Source: Porites lobata
Taxonomy: Eukaryota; Cnidaria; Anthozoa; Scleractinia; Poritidae
Assembly: GCA_942486035.1 (NCBI GenBank)
Contig: CALNXK010000072.1
Location: 577,001 to 641,000 of the forward strand
Length of the DNA stretch: 64,000 bases
Direction of reading: 5' to 3'
Shown here: positions 31,864-43,400 of the stretch, one piece after another
Position numbering within the stretch: position 1 is the stretch's first letter
Layout of the letters: each line of letters opens with the position of its first letter
Notes under the pieces: generated by a model
Seen by the model: only the letters and a program-made list of their open reading frames with translations
What the model was told of the DNA's origin: nothing
The model's database searches: none
Position numbers and translations under genes: made by a program

Positions 31864-32358
31864 GGGGACACCCTCGGGACCAAGGCAAGTGTCCCCTGAT
31901 TGGAGGTTGGGTTGGGGTTTGTTAATAAATAACCAAAAAAGGTTTCTTTTCTTCTATTCTCCCTCTGAATCTGCTGCAGTCATTACTTCAAGCAGATAGG
32001 TTATGTATAAAAAACATAATCTCTGTGACGTTTTGTTTTGAATCGTACAAGTACAGTACATCAATTTAAGTTAGATTGTTCATGTTTTGAAAGTTTTCGC
32101 CATTGTGATTAGTATACACCTTAACTTATCAACGATTTTAGCGGTCAGTCACTTTTCGAGTGCTAATGTGTCCCCTGAATGGAGGTTGAGATCCTTTTCC
32201 GTCTCCCTTTAACAGAGGTAACAAATACAAAGATTATGTGTCGTAAATATTTTTTGAATTTTTTTTTGTAAAAGTGAATTTTTTCCGGGACCAAATTTTG
32301 TGTCCCGTGAATGGAGGTGTCACTTGAATGGAGGTGTCCCAATGGAGAAGTTCTTCTG
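31864..32358. mobile_element. pogo-like MITE, left end eroded
   Basis: The right end, inverted, reads CAGAAGAACTTCTCCATTGG and is followed by TA. Words GTGTCCCCTGAATGGAGGT and GGGACCAA occur at both ends of the segment and mirror the GTCCGCTTAATAGAGGT words of the 11151 element. No clean left terminus was found. Confidence 0.5.
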
Positions 32359-32436
32359 TAAAGTGTTTGAAGGAGAGAATCTGGGAACTGGTGTGTTTAT
32401 GAAAATCTGGTGAAAACGAACATTGATAAAGTTTAA

Positions 32437-32673
32437 AGGTTGATTTCCACTGACGCATTTTTGGCTGCGCACGTTATAAACGCACGTAAATTGTAATCAC
32501 GTAAATAAGATAGAGACAAGATAAAAAGTGCTGAGCTTAAACGAGAAGTGGAGCGAGGTTCAACTTTTACCAGCTTTTACGCTTCACGCCGATTGCCTCT
32601 ATTTCATTTTCGAACGTAAATTTTACGCACCGTGTAAGCACGTAAAAATTTACGCGAGAGTGGAAATCAACCC
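32437..32673. mobile_element. Harbinger-like MITE with TAA target duplication
   Basis: The ends AGGTTGATTTCCAC and GTGGAAATCAACCC are inverted partners, flanked on both sides by TAA. Three-base TWA duplications are typical of PIF/Harbinger elements. ACGTAAATTTTACG-type words recur inside in both orientations. Confidence 0.7.
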
Positions 32674-32737
32674 TAACTGTTTTGTTTTATTTGTGGTAGT
32701 GAATTACAAAAAGTTGAGAGAATGAAGAAAGTAAATA

Positions 32738-32810
32738 GGCACCGAGCGGATTTGAACCACTGACCTCTGGTTTACTAGACCAGCGCTCTAACCAACTGAG
32801 CTACGGCGCC
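32738..32810 (-). tRNA. tRNA-Thr (AGT anticodon)
   Basis: The 73-nt reverse complement folds into a full cloverleaf: acceptor GGCGCCG/CGGTGCC (one G-T pair), D arm GCTC/GAGC, anticodon stem CTGGT/ACCAG with loop CTAGTAA (anticodon AGT), and T arm AGTGG/CCGCT with TTCAAAT. No intron. The A box (TAGCTCAGTTGG) and B box (GGTTCAAATCC) are intact. A run of five T lies about 27 bases downstream on the minus strand and could terminate RNA polymerase III. Confidence 0.93.
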
Positions 32811-34185
32811 AAGATACGAAGTCGGAGCTCTTTTTAAAATCATTATAAAATTTTGGTGACTTATTGGTCGATGGTTTCCATAGAAACACGATACTTCCAA
32901 CGCTAGTGAAGTGCGTGTCGACAGTCTAAATATTGTCACGGATGACTAAATTGTCAAACTGCGTTTATCAACAATGGAACACTGCGCGTACTTTTGCCCG
33001 AGGGTTTATCTCTCTCAGGGGCCGACAAGACGTCCTTTATCGTATTATTTACTCTTTTTAACTAATGAATGGTTTAATTTATACAGCTTTATCTTGAACT
33101 CGGCATAAAGAATAATTTATTTTGCTTAAGAGCTCACGGGAGACAGATGATTGCGATTATAATGTTTTTCACGTCGTTTTTGCTTTGTTGCCTGTTCAGG
33201 GCGGCACTGTTCCTTCCGCAATCTGTCAGTCAAGCGTGAAAACAGAACTGCCGCGCGGTGCGATCAATGCTCGAAAACACCGACTGTGTTTAGCGAACAA
33301 CCAAAATAGTTTAAGATTAGTGTTTTCGTTTCCATCTCCTGGAAATTTGCATTTTTAATGTTCTAATTTTCAGTGTTCAAAACGACCCGACGTTAAATTT
33401 CCATCTGGTGGATATTTGTGGATTTTTGAATCGTTCTCTACTCGCGACGGAACTCAACGCTGTTACATGAGATCTGAAAATATGAGCAATTTCCGACACT
33501 AATCCTTGGTGCTGGATTTTGAGCTACATTTTGCTGGCTAGGATAACATTAAACAGCTGTGCCAGAAGAAAAGAAAATTGAGTATCTTTCCGGGCGCAGT
33601 TGGAAAGGAAATTCGCTCAAATCGCTGCGTATGTCTAAAGAGCACTGAATATTGAGAAATTTCTTTTACCCAAAAATTGAAACTATTTTGATTTAAACGT
33701 TTTGCCACTGAAATTTTAAATATAGACGCTGATTTCGTATGCCATTTTGTCTGCGGCTTGGGAGACCGGAATTTATTATTATTATTTTCGACTTGAAATT
33801 GACAACGGCATCGACGCACGCGCGCAAATTGGTCACGCTTGATCAATTTTCGCGGCCTCGAACCCCACGTGGGCGTGCATTTGTCGGCTCGCAAACAGAC
33901 TATTCCCACCTACCTTGCATTTGGTTGGCTCGGAAGTGGCTTGTGGCTGCGTGAAATTTGTGTTTGATCAACGGCAAGCCTGTCTGACGTTCGCTGCTGA
34001 TATCGTTACCGATTGATGGAAGTACTTTGGCTATAGTAAAAAATAACTTATGAAGATTTTCAGTTCCAGATTATAGAGCTTTTCCGCTTCTCTGGCCGAG
34101 TTTACCCGCAAGTGTTATCGATGTCACGGATTGTTGGCTGTGATAGTTTTTTCCGACGTCCTACGACTTTTGTTATCAGTTGAGT

Positions 34186-34410
34186 ATGGAAAGCAGTGTC
34201 GAGCGGCCGATTTCTCCGAGCGATCGAAGCGAACCAGGGGAGAAACGATCTGGTGATTTCGAAGAGACGGTACCTCGTAAAAAGCGACGGAGATGCGGTG
34301 GTTGTGAACCATGTCTGAGAAAAGTAAATTGTGGGGAGTGCAGCAATTGTGTCAATAGGAAAACTGGTCATCAGATATGCAAGTTTCGTAAATGCATTGA
34401 ACTTAAAAAG
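34186..34410 (+). CDS. TET: TET exon 1 (CXXC zinc finger)
   Basis: Residues 1-75. The start context is gagtATGg. Cysteines 37, 40, 43, 49, 52, 55, 65 and 70 make the CXXCXXC-X5-CXXCXXC-X9-C-X4-C pattern. The finger ends in TGHQICKFRKC, the TET1/3 subtype rather than the KFGG subtype of MLL or DNMT1. This exon binds CpG DNA. Donor AAAAAG|GTGCGA. Confidence 0.95.
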
Positions 34411-37400
34411 GTGCGAATTATGTGAACGAATGTATTGATTCACGCTCGAAACTAACAGTCCTCGCGCTTGCATTTGCGCTCATGGCTTATCAACTGTTAA
34501 CTTTAAAACATTTAAGTAATAAATTCATTTTGTCTTTGCAGAAAACGACAACGGGCATCGCTACGAAGCGAGACGGTGTTCAGTTGCGACAGGGTATTAA
34601 TGAGAGCGACGCGTCTGAAATCTTGCGTCGCGTGAGTAACGAGGAGCAAGATAAGGTAAGATATTTCTATATACGTGTAGCTTAAAATGATTCTATTCTG
34701 ATTTAGGCAAGGGAGACTTTCATATGTAAACGAATAGGAGAGTTTTTGTTCCTCTGAGTTTGTGCGCGAGCAATTTATGCGAGCGTTGTTTGCTAATATC
34801 TTGTCTTTATTGTTGTGGTTTGGATTTTTTTTTCTCGAAGCGCTTTGGCGACATCGTTGCAGAGAATGAAACTATCACGGATGGCGATTCTGGGGAATCT
34901 AAACCGCAAAGAGCAGATTCGCCTGCGATAATTGAGCAGAACGCCGTCGAAACTTCTCAGCTGCAGAACACAGAAATCAACGCATCTGACGAGCTCCCCA
35001 AAGACGTTCGTGTGAATATAACAGCAAGAGATGTCGTGCAGCCTTCTAGTGCAGTTGAACCGAGCGTTGAAAAGCTATTGACAACCAGCAAGCCATCGGC
35101 TTCCCGCGGTGAGAGCGATTTCGGACCCCCTTCTTGCAACTGCCCAGGTATTTACATATTTTTTTCTTCTTGTATTCTTATTCAAATCCAAAAGGTTTTA
35201 TTTACTTCCAGCCGGCGTGAATATTCCATCCGCGACTGAGTCGAGTTCGACTAATTTGGTTGATCTCTTTTTTGGGGTGCCGCGAGCTCTATTTACTTTC
35301 GTTTCGGCTTTTGTGGATAGCGTGAGATACGAATGCCCAAGACGTGCTTTGTTTGAAGGTTTAAATAAACCTAATTGGGGATTAAGACGGGTTGCTTGGA
35401 ATAAAATTTATTAAAGTGTACCCGAGCGGTACCAGCCCGAAATTTGTTGACATAAGCATGAAATTGAGAGCGGAAACCTTTAGGTTAGCCCACGGTGAAA
35501 TTTATTAGTTTTGCACACGGAAAATTACCCTAAACGTTAAAGAGGTTTTCTTATCAAAATTTTCATCAGTATCTTGTTACGATAGAGATCACCGTTTGTT
35601 TATATGTGTCGCAACCACCCGTCAAAACAGCCGCTTGCGTATGTACACTACTGCGCCTTCAGCCATTCAGCGTCAAGTTTTTGTACTAATTCCTAATCTG
35701 CCTAAACGACACACTCCTTTGAGCTTTCGCGAAAGTTTTTAATTCACGTTATCGGCCTAAATCATTAAATCATCAAAGACGCAACGTGAAATGAACCGGC
35801 GCAAAAAGGTGGAAAAGAAAACAAAGAGGCATACGTTACCCTTTGCTAATGGCTTCGAACGTGGAAGTTGTCGGTTTCACGGCCTATTGTTTGGTTTCTA
35901 AATGATTGATGAGTGCTCCACTCCACACGTCTCACGGCACACATTTGTCGAGACGCGTTCTCGATTTTTGAGGGCAACAATAGAAATTAACAGCTCCGAG
36001 GTGGAACCGAGTACACTAATTGGTTTATATCGTAAGAATCATGGTATCGAATTTTACCTAATCCTGGCAAAAGGTAAAGAAATGAAGAACCTTGATTTCG
36101 CGATATTAGAAGATTATGGAATAAGCCATCAAACGCAGAGAATAGAAACGACCGGAAGTAACTATTATTCGAACATGTACCCCAGTTGCAGACAACGTTG
36201 CGGCCACCTTCTCCAATGGGTTTATAACTGAAAAATGATGTATTATATTTCCCGAAGCCTTTTAATACCACATTGTATTTCTGTAGTAAGAAGTCAGCGT
36301 ACTTTGCAAGAATTTTGACATTTTCAAGTGTAAGATTTAAGAAAAAATAAAGGTGTTTTGTTGACATGATGTTATATTTTGTTTGCCAGTTTTTGTACAA
36401 AGGCTTTTCAAAATTCTTAACAAAATCTCACCTTTTTTGTTTTCGTTATCAGCAGTTTTATTTTCATGTGCCTAGCAATAATTGCCCTATAGAAGCTCAA
36501 GCACTTTCTCTATGTAAACAACTGGAATATTAGGCAAACAGAGCTGCAGCTGAGTAAAAGGGCAAAAGTGTGATTCTTTAGGCTCATAGGTAGTTGTCCA
36601 AGCAAAAATTTATGGGCCTGCGTTTTTTAGTGAACTGTGTGATGCATTACAAAAGATGTATTGAAGTGTCCATTATGCTTTGTAGCATTTTGCATCTCTT
36701 TCTTCAGGGTATTCAAAACAGCTTACTAAGTTTCTTGCATTTATTTTGGTACCTTCCTTCTTTTTATTTGATGCATTGAGGTCAAAGTAACTGCATTTTC
36801 ATACTCCTTCACCTTCCTTTATGACTCTGAATTTTGTTTGTAATGGTGTTGCTACAGTAATTCTGCATTCCATGGGCAGCTGTGTTATCAGTTGTAATCT
36901 CCCTCATAATCACTTCCATGACTCCTATAACAGTTCCAATACACAGGTACACTTGTAGAGTAAGTTTGAATCTGATCTCTGACTCCTCAAGGAGGTCAAA
37001 CTGACTCAGTTGATTACTCTATGGTGTATTGATATGGAGCTGCTGGGGTTGTCAGGGCTTCTTTAAAGCAATTTCCTATTTTGTAACAGCCATATTGGTG
37101 TACTTCAAACTATGAAATAGGTGACCATGCATGTTGTTGTAGCAAGCCAATCCTGTGGGAGTTTAACTCTTTCCGAGGAGGGTGGGGGGTCCTCAACAAA
37201 ATTTTGGACAGAAAAGGTATCACTTTATACCTATTATTGGCAAATGTAACCCCTTTCAAATGGTAGTTTATGTTCTGTCTTTTAAATATCAATAAATCAC
37301 TAAGCCAGAAAGTTTTCGTGTCTCTTACACAGCTATAAAATCTGCCTGTTAGCTCTTTTAGGTCCTTTCATAGTCTGCAATGACTGATTTCCCTACCGTT

Positions 37401-40400
37401 TTCATTTACATCAAGTAGTGAAAAATCCTGAAGGCTGAAGAAGGTACCCCTTTCTGGTGGAGCCTGATCCCCGTATAGGACATTATAGGGAGTACCCCTC
37501 CCCCCTCACCCCGGGACTCTTTTTAAAGAAAACACTTCTACATGTTACAGTAAACTGACAATGCCACTTGTTATTCATTTAGTCACCATGTAAATAACAT
37601 GTTCCGAATGGCTTTAGTTTCAGCGAAAGAAGATGGTCCTTATTACACTTACCTGGGAGCAGCACCAAACATGAGTACCCTTAGAGATGTCTTGGAACAA
37701 AGGTAAAGTGCTGAAATTGCACTGGGTCTGTGGCCAGATTTATTATGATTGCTAACACCCGCATTTATATAAGTGGGCCTCTTCATTGTAAAGGTTCTAA
37801 TCAACACAGGTGCAGATGCTCAAATTCATTTATAAAAGTCAGCTACTTTTGGCCTATATGCAGTTCAAAAGGTTTTTTTAAAAGTTCCTTTTCTGGGAAG
37901 GGTGTTTTGGCATATTTTAATACCATCATATTCATTTTATTTTTAAAGATGAATCACTTAGTTAAGCAGTCATTTGTGTTGATCCAGATGGGTCTGTTCT
38001 AGAATGGGACTGAGATCATGGAGATGGGAGTCTAGATGTGCTCCACTCAGGGGTCCTATGTCCTATGCTCTGGAGATCTAAAATCTGGATACTCTCTTTT
38101 TTTCACTACACCCTGGAATTTTAACGGACCCCCCCCCCCACGAAATAATGACCCAGCCCCCAATGGGAATTACTAAGGACATTATATGAAGTCTTACATG
38201 AGGTAGCTACTATAAAAATTTGCAATCATCGTTTTGATGCCAGAAATAATCTTTGTCTGCAAATTATGTCAGTGACTAAATACGTACTGAGAGTAAGAAA
38301 AATTCAGGTTTTGAGCAAAAAATTGGCTAAATCTCAAACTAAGGCACAGAAAAGCTCGGGCTTGGTGACCCATACTGGAGAGTGGGAAATTGGTGCTGTA
38401 TCCAGGAGAGTTGGCATTTATGCTAATGGGGTGAAGACAAGGGTCCTTGAGAAATTTCAAAATGTGGCTCAAGACAAGAAGATTTATCTCATTCGGCTCC
38501 ATTTACGTGTAACACAGATTGAAGAAAAGAGACAAATAAATACATTTACATAAGCAAAGAATAAAAATTGTAGTCTCAAGATAAGGAGCAAGTTGGGATC
38601 ATCCAAAATGGCAAAGGCTAAACCCTGGGGACGAGGTTGCTTGCTCTGCAAACTTGCAAGGCAAGCTTGTTTGTCTCGGCTATTTTCACAGTAAGAAAGA
38701 TCCACTTTATTGGCCTTTGAAAATATATATGCAACTGAGGAATCGCAGGACCTTCTTTTCAGATGAAGATTTTGAAACTTTAATCTATTTCTTCAAATAT
38801 CCCTTTTTCATTACCAGATTCTCTATCAAAGGCTCAGCACTGAGAATTGAATTGGTGAGTATTGACAGTCAACACTCAAATAATGCAATATGGCTCACTT
38901 GCAGTTGTCAAACAGGGGATACATGTATTTATTTCTTTGATACCATTTTGTCAAGCTTGTATTTGATTAATGCAAAAGTTCTGAGTCACTGCCTTAAGGC
39001 AAGACATTGATTCAAGATATGAAACAATTCATGTCAAAAAATTAAACTGCGAGACGTTTTTATTTACAATATAAATGTTTCAAATCTGTTTACTTTTTTA
39101 GATTGGTTATACTGGTAAAGAAGGAAAAAACCACCTTGGTTGTCCAATTGCAAGATGGGTGAGTCACCTCTTTGATGACTGTCAACTTAAATTTTTTTTT
39201 CTGCTGCAAAAATCCACGAAAAGAAACTAGTTTTAGTAGCAGGCTTCATTAGCTAAAGGTCGGGCTAAAGGTGTGTAAATCTATTTATTAAACAACAAAA
39301 ATAGAAAGCCAAAGACATCGAAAGTGTCGAACAAAAGTTGCATGCCGTATTTTTGGGGTTGTGGTTTTTCAGGTATTAAAATGTTGCTTTTTTGTTTGAT
39401 TTCTTTCTTTTATTAAGTGTTAATGGATGCTGAAAATAACGGACCATTTGTTTTAAAGGTTTTTAAGGTTAAAAGATCCATAACGGCCACGAGACGAGAC
39501 ACATAAAATACGTCCGTAATAGCAAATTGTGACCAACGTTTTGTCCTAGGGAATCCATTTCCTGAAAAAATAAAGACCTCAATAAGAGGAGAGTTCTCCA
39601 AGCCTTCCTACTTCAAGTCACTAGCCAGCCTTTGCCCCGCCCACCCCACCCCCAATTTTTTTCAATGATCCCAGCACAGAGAGCGTGTATGGCCACTTTG
39701 CTAATTCCAATGAATTCTTTATCGTTGGTTTTTGTTATTAATCAGGTTATTCGTCGTTCCGGTAAGGAAGAGAAGATATTGGTCCTGGCGAAAAAGCGAG
39801 TTGATCACGTTTGTGAAACGTCCCTGATTGTAACTAACATAGTGTTATGGGAAGGTGTTAACCAGGCGAGAGCGGATAATTTGTATAAGCACCTTAGCAC
39901 TGTTCTACCACAACATGGTGTTCCTACTGCCAGACGATGCGGAATAAACGAGACGTAAGAATACATACTTTATATACAGAAACCATTTCGGAAAGCACAC
40001 AAAATAGAACTGATGAAATTCTCGTTCGTTTGTTGATTCCTTGGAATACTTGGAAGACGGAAGACCTGAGTTCAAGTCGCGCTGCATTTGTGTTTCCGGA
40101 TTTGTGTGAATAGTCCATTTCCCAGTTGCCTCAAGCCTCTGTTTCAAAGCGAGGCTAAGTGCGATGCCATTGATACCAAATCATGCGGGGAAATTGACTC
40201 ATTTCCACAACAAAGGTTTTGCAATTTGCCTCGTTTTGAAAGAGAGAGTTTTTGGACTGAATTGGAAATTGCTTATTCAACTCCTCTGTCATGCTTTGAA
40301 AGGTTGTTTTTATTTTCCTCTTGTCAATAATTATTAAATTGAGTGCCTGTAAACTAGATAGCTGGAGCAGCTCAGTGCACTTCCACTCACCAAGGATTTA

Positions 40401-43400
40401 CCATTTACCATTTTTATTGCACTGCAGCAAATCATGTGCCTGTCAGGGGACAAGTGATGATACTTGTGGTGCGTCCTTTTCTTTTGGCTGCTCCTGGAGC
40501 ATGTTTTATAATGGTTGCAAGTTTACTCGTAGCAAATCTCCGCGCAAGTTTAAATTACTTGATCCTTCCAAGGTAGGTTATTATTCAACTTGCACTGCTC
40601 TAACTTTTCTTTAAGGGCCCTTTCTCTGATCATTTGTGGGAATTAGAAAACATTTTATATTTTTGATATGAACTCAATGTCATAAAACACGTACACGCGG
40701 CTACATTGCATGTCCCGAACTCCTAAAATAAATAGATTTACAGTTAAGTTTTGAAGTTTGTGCCGAAGACGAAAGCAACCTCGCTAAGCTCATGCGCAAA
40801 TGTTTTTTGTACGCCTTGTAAGAAGGTAAATCATTTCTTCCCACTAATCAGCTGTTGTGATAATTTTCCTTTTGCTTTTTGTGTTCATAGGAGGAAGAAT
40901 TAGAAACAGTAATGCAAAACTTAGCGACTGACTTATCCTTTGCGTACGAGAAGATTGCTCCAGAGGCCTTTAACAACCAGGTGAGATAGCAGATAGTTAA
41001 AGACGGCTCAGTATCCAGGTCATGTAATACGACTGAAGCTTACTGATCCGGTTTATGTGGCTTGAATATCCTCAAAATGGTATTTATCCATCGAAAGGGA
41101 GGCTAGCTGTTGGCAAGGTTAATCCTGCGTACACTGTAGTTTCTTACTGGTTGTGGATAGAGATTTATCTGCCCTGGGTTTCAGAGACTTGTTTAGCGGT
41201 TTCCCTTCATTCTGTCAAGTCTTTCGCGCCGCTCTTAGCTTGGCCGACCCCGAAATATTCCACCGAAATTAAAAAAAGTTGTGGTAAGCAGGGTAACATG
41301 TGTCCACTGGGTTGCCATGTCGTCGCACCTTTGTATCAACCAGATATGAAAGGCTGTATCGAGGCTGGGCCAAGACTCAAGAAGATCTCCGATTCTGAGT
41401 GTTATTTTATTCAACTTCTTCGTTAGCAATGGTCATTACCATTTTAATACTAAAATTCAGGTATATCCGTGACTTAATAGAACTTCGTGAAACGGGTCTT
41501 TGGTCAAGAGCAATATAGCTCTTGCTCTGGTCCGTCGGTGCAAGAATGATTACCGTAAATCATTAGTCGCCATAAGTCGGGAATTTCTTGTGATGCAAGT
41601 TAAAGGTGACGCGTTTCTTCTTTTTTGTTTGTGTGTTTCTTTATATGAACTTTGCGTGCTTCTTTGTCAGGTCAAACAAGAAAAGGAAGGACTCGAGTGC
41701 CGCATTGGAAATGGCGAGAAGCGACCATTTTCAGGGGTCACCTGTTGTGTGGACTTTTGTGCGCATAGCCACAAGGATCTGCGTAACATGGATGGCGGAG
41801 CGACACTGGTAAACACAATCTTTAGTTTTATTTTTATCTTTTTGTTTTCAAGGCTGTATCCTGTTCGGATGATTTGACATCTTTAATGTCCGTAGTGTTA
41901 AATTTTGACGTAAACATTAGATTTACTTTTGAGCATGACATTTATGTTTGTTAGGTACTAAAGGATGCAAACGTTAAACAATAACCAAAAGTGGAAAATC
42001 CCTAGCCACTTGCAGGCCCAGTTTGTTCAAACGTTGGATAACGCTATCCATCGGATAAATCATGCAAAGATGGACTTTTTCGTAATAACCGTTTTCTTTT
42101 TGACAGGTTTGCACCATCCTGAAGCCAGATTCTGAGAACTCAGAAGATGAACAGCTCCACGTTCTGCCGTTATATCGCTTACTGGACAAAAATGGAAACC
42201 CTGTGAAACCTAATTATGTCATGCCTAGCCACTTTCTTGACCCTCCTGTGGGGGTATCACCTGGTTACTCAACTGTGAATGGACAGGAAAACTCTCCAAA
42301 ACACCCAGCTAACAAGGCAGTGAAAAACCAGGAACACCGTAGAGAAGAACGAAAAGAAGTGTTTCACGATATAAACAACAATCAGACGTTTGTCCCTTTG
42401 GATGGGCGTCACATCCCTCATGGACATGCGCAATCGGTACATGGCTTTCCCACTTCTGTCATCCACCATCACCCAGCTTCCAACCACGTGATGAGCAACT
42501 GTTACAATGGACGGTACCCTCCTCAAGGTTCCTCATTATTTCAGTACCATCCTCATCTTGGCAATAACTACGTTTTGAATCACTGCCATGCGCCAGAAGT
42601 GCACTGGGTTGACGAGAACCACATTCCGTATTTGTACCGCAATCCCGGACACGTAAATTACTTTCAAAGTTCGGCGCTTGGTTACGTTGACGAAAGAAAG
42701 GTTCCATTTGTATCCGGGCCTTGGAACTGTCGAATACCGTTCGATAAATCCGTTAGTATGAGCTGCTCATCGACAAACCGTGTCACGGAATACGCTAAAC
42801 CAAAGACTGTGATTCATCACTTCAACGGTGCCTCTCGGGAAATGGGGAGAACGTCACAAATCAAATGGGTGGATGACAAAGAGGTCCCACTCATGAGAGC
42901 ATCGGGTATTGCATCTTTTGACGAAAATGGGAATGTGAAAGAAGAAGCGGTAAATCGTAAAAATGAGAAAGATCTGTTCAATTTTGAGCAGGCGAAAAGG
43001 TCTTTCAGGATTGAAGAAGAAATGGGAGGAGTAGCAATCGCTCTTGGCCATGGGTCGTTGCTTATTGAGGTTGCTAAGAAAGAGCTGCATGCCACGACTC
43101 CTTTAAAGAAGCCCAAACGGCAGGATCCTACACGCATTAGCCTTGTATTTTATCAACATAAGCACATGAACCTCACGCTTCACGGCCTTAATGAATGGGA
43201 GCAGAAAGTGGCAAAGAAGAAAATGGAGGAAGAAGCTGTCAATATGGAGTCTGATCCCGCTGAAAAAGATGCTTTTGCCTTTCAACCAAACGTTGAAGAA
43301 CAACGAGAAGTAGGATACTTAGACATGCTGGCAGAAACAGCTCTGTCAAGAGCGGACAATGAACCTGGCATCGTAAATAGCTACGTTTCTAAAGCGGGTC

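Larger units (their letters stand above)
27201..34185. other. Intergenic region between TANGO6 and TET
   Basis: No protein-coding exon was recognised in these 7 kb. They contain the MITEs at 27993, 30177, 31864 and 32437, an AT-rich simple repeat near 31251-31285, and the tRNA at 32738. The last few hundred bases become CpG-richer and should include the TET promoter and 5' UTR. Confidence 0.5.

Noticed and set aside
34841..34862. Alternative TET exon 3 acceptor at the AG ending at 34862
   Set aside because: Using it breaks the reading phase between exons 2 and 3; the acceptor at 34840 keeps phase 0 and has the longer pyrimidine tract.
35902..36231. 109-codon open frame in TET intron 3
   Set aside because: No family resemblance, and neither end offers splice sites that would keep the TET phase.
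38266..38553. 95-codon open frame in TET intron 4
   Set aside because: An equally long frame exists on the other strand; no motif and no link to the TET exons.
41055..41426. 123-codon open frame in TET intron 9
   Set aside because: No recognisable domain; the conserved TET protein runs directly from exon 9 to exon 10 without it.
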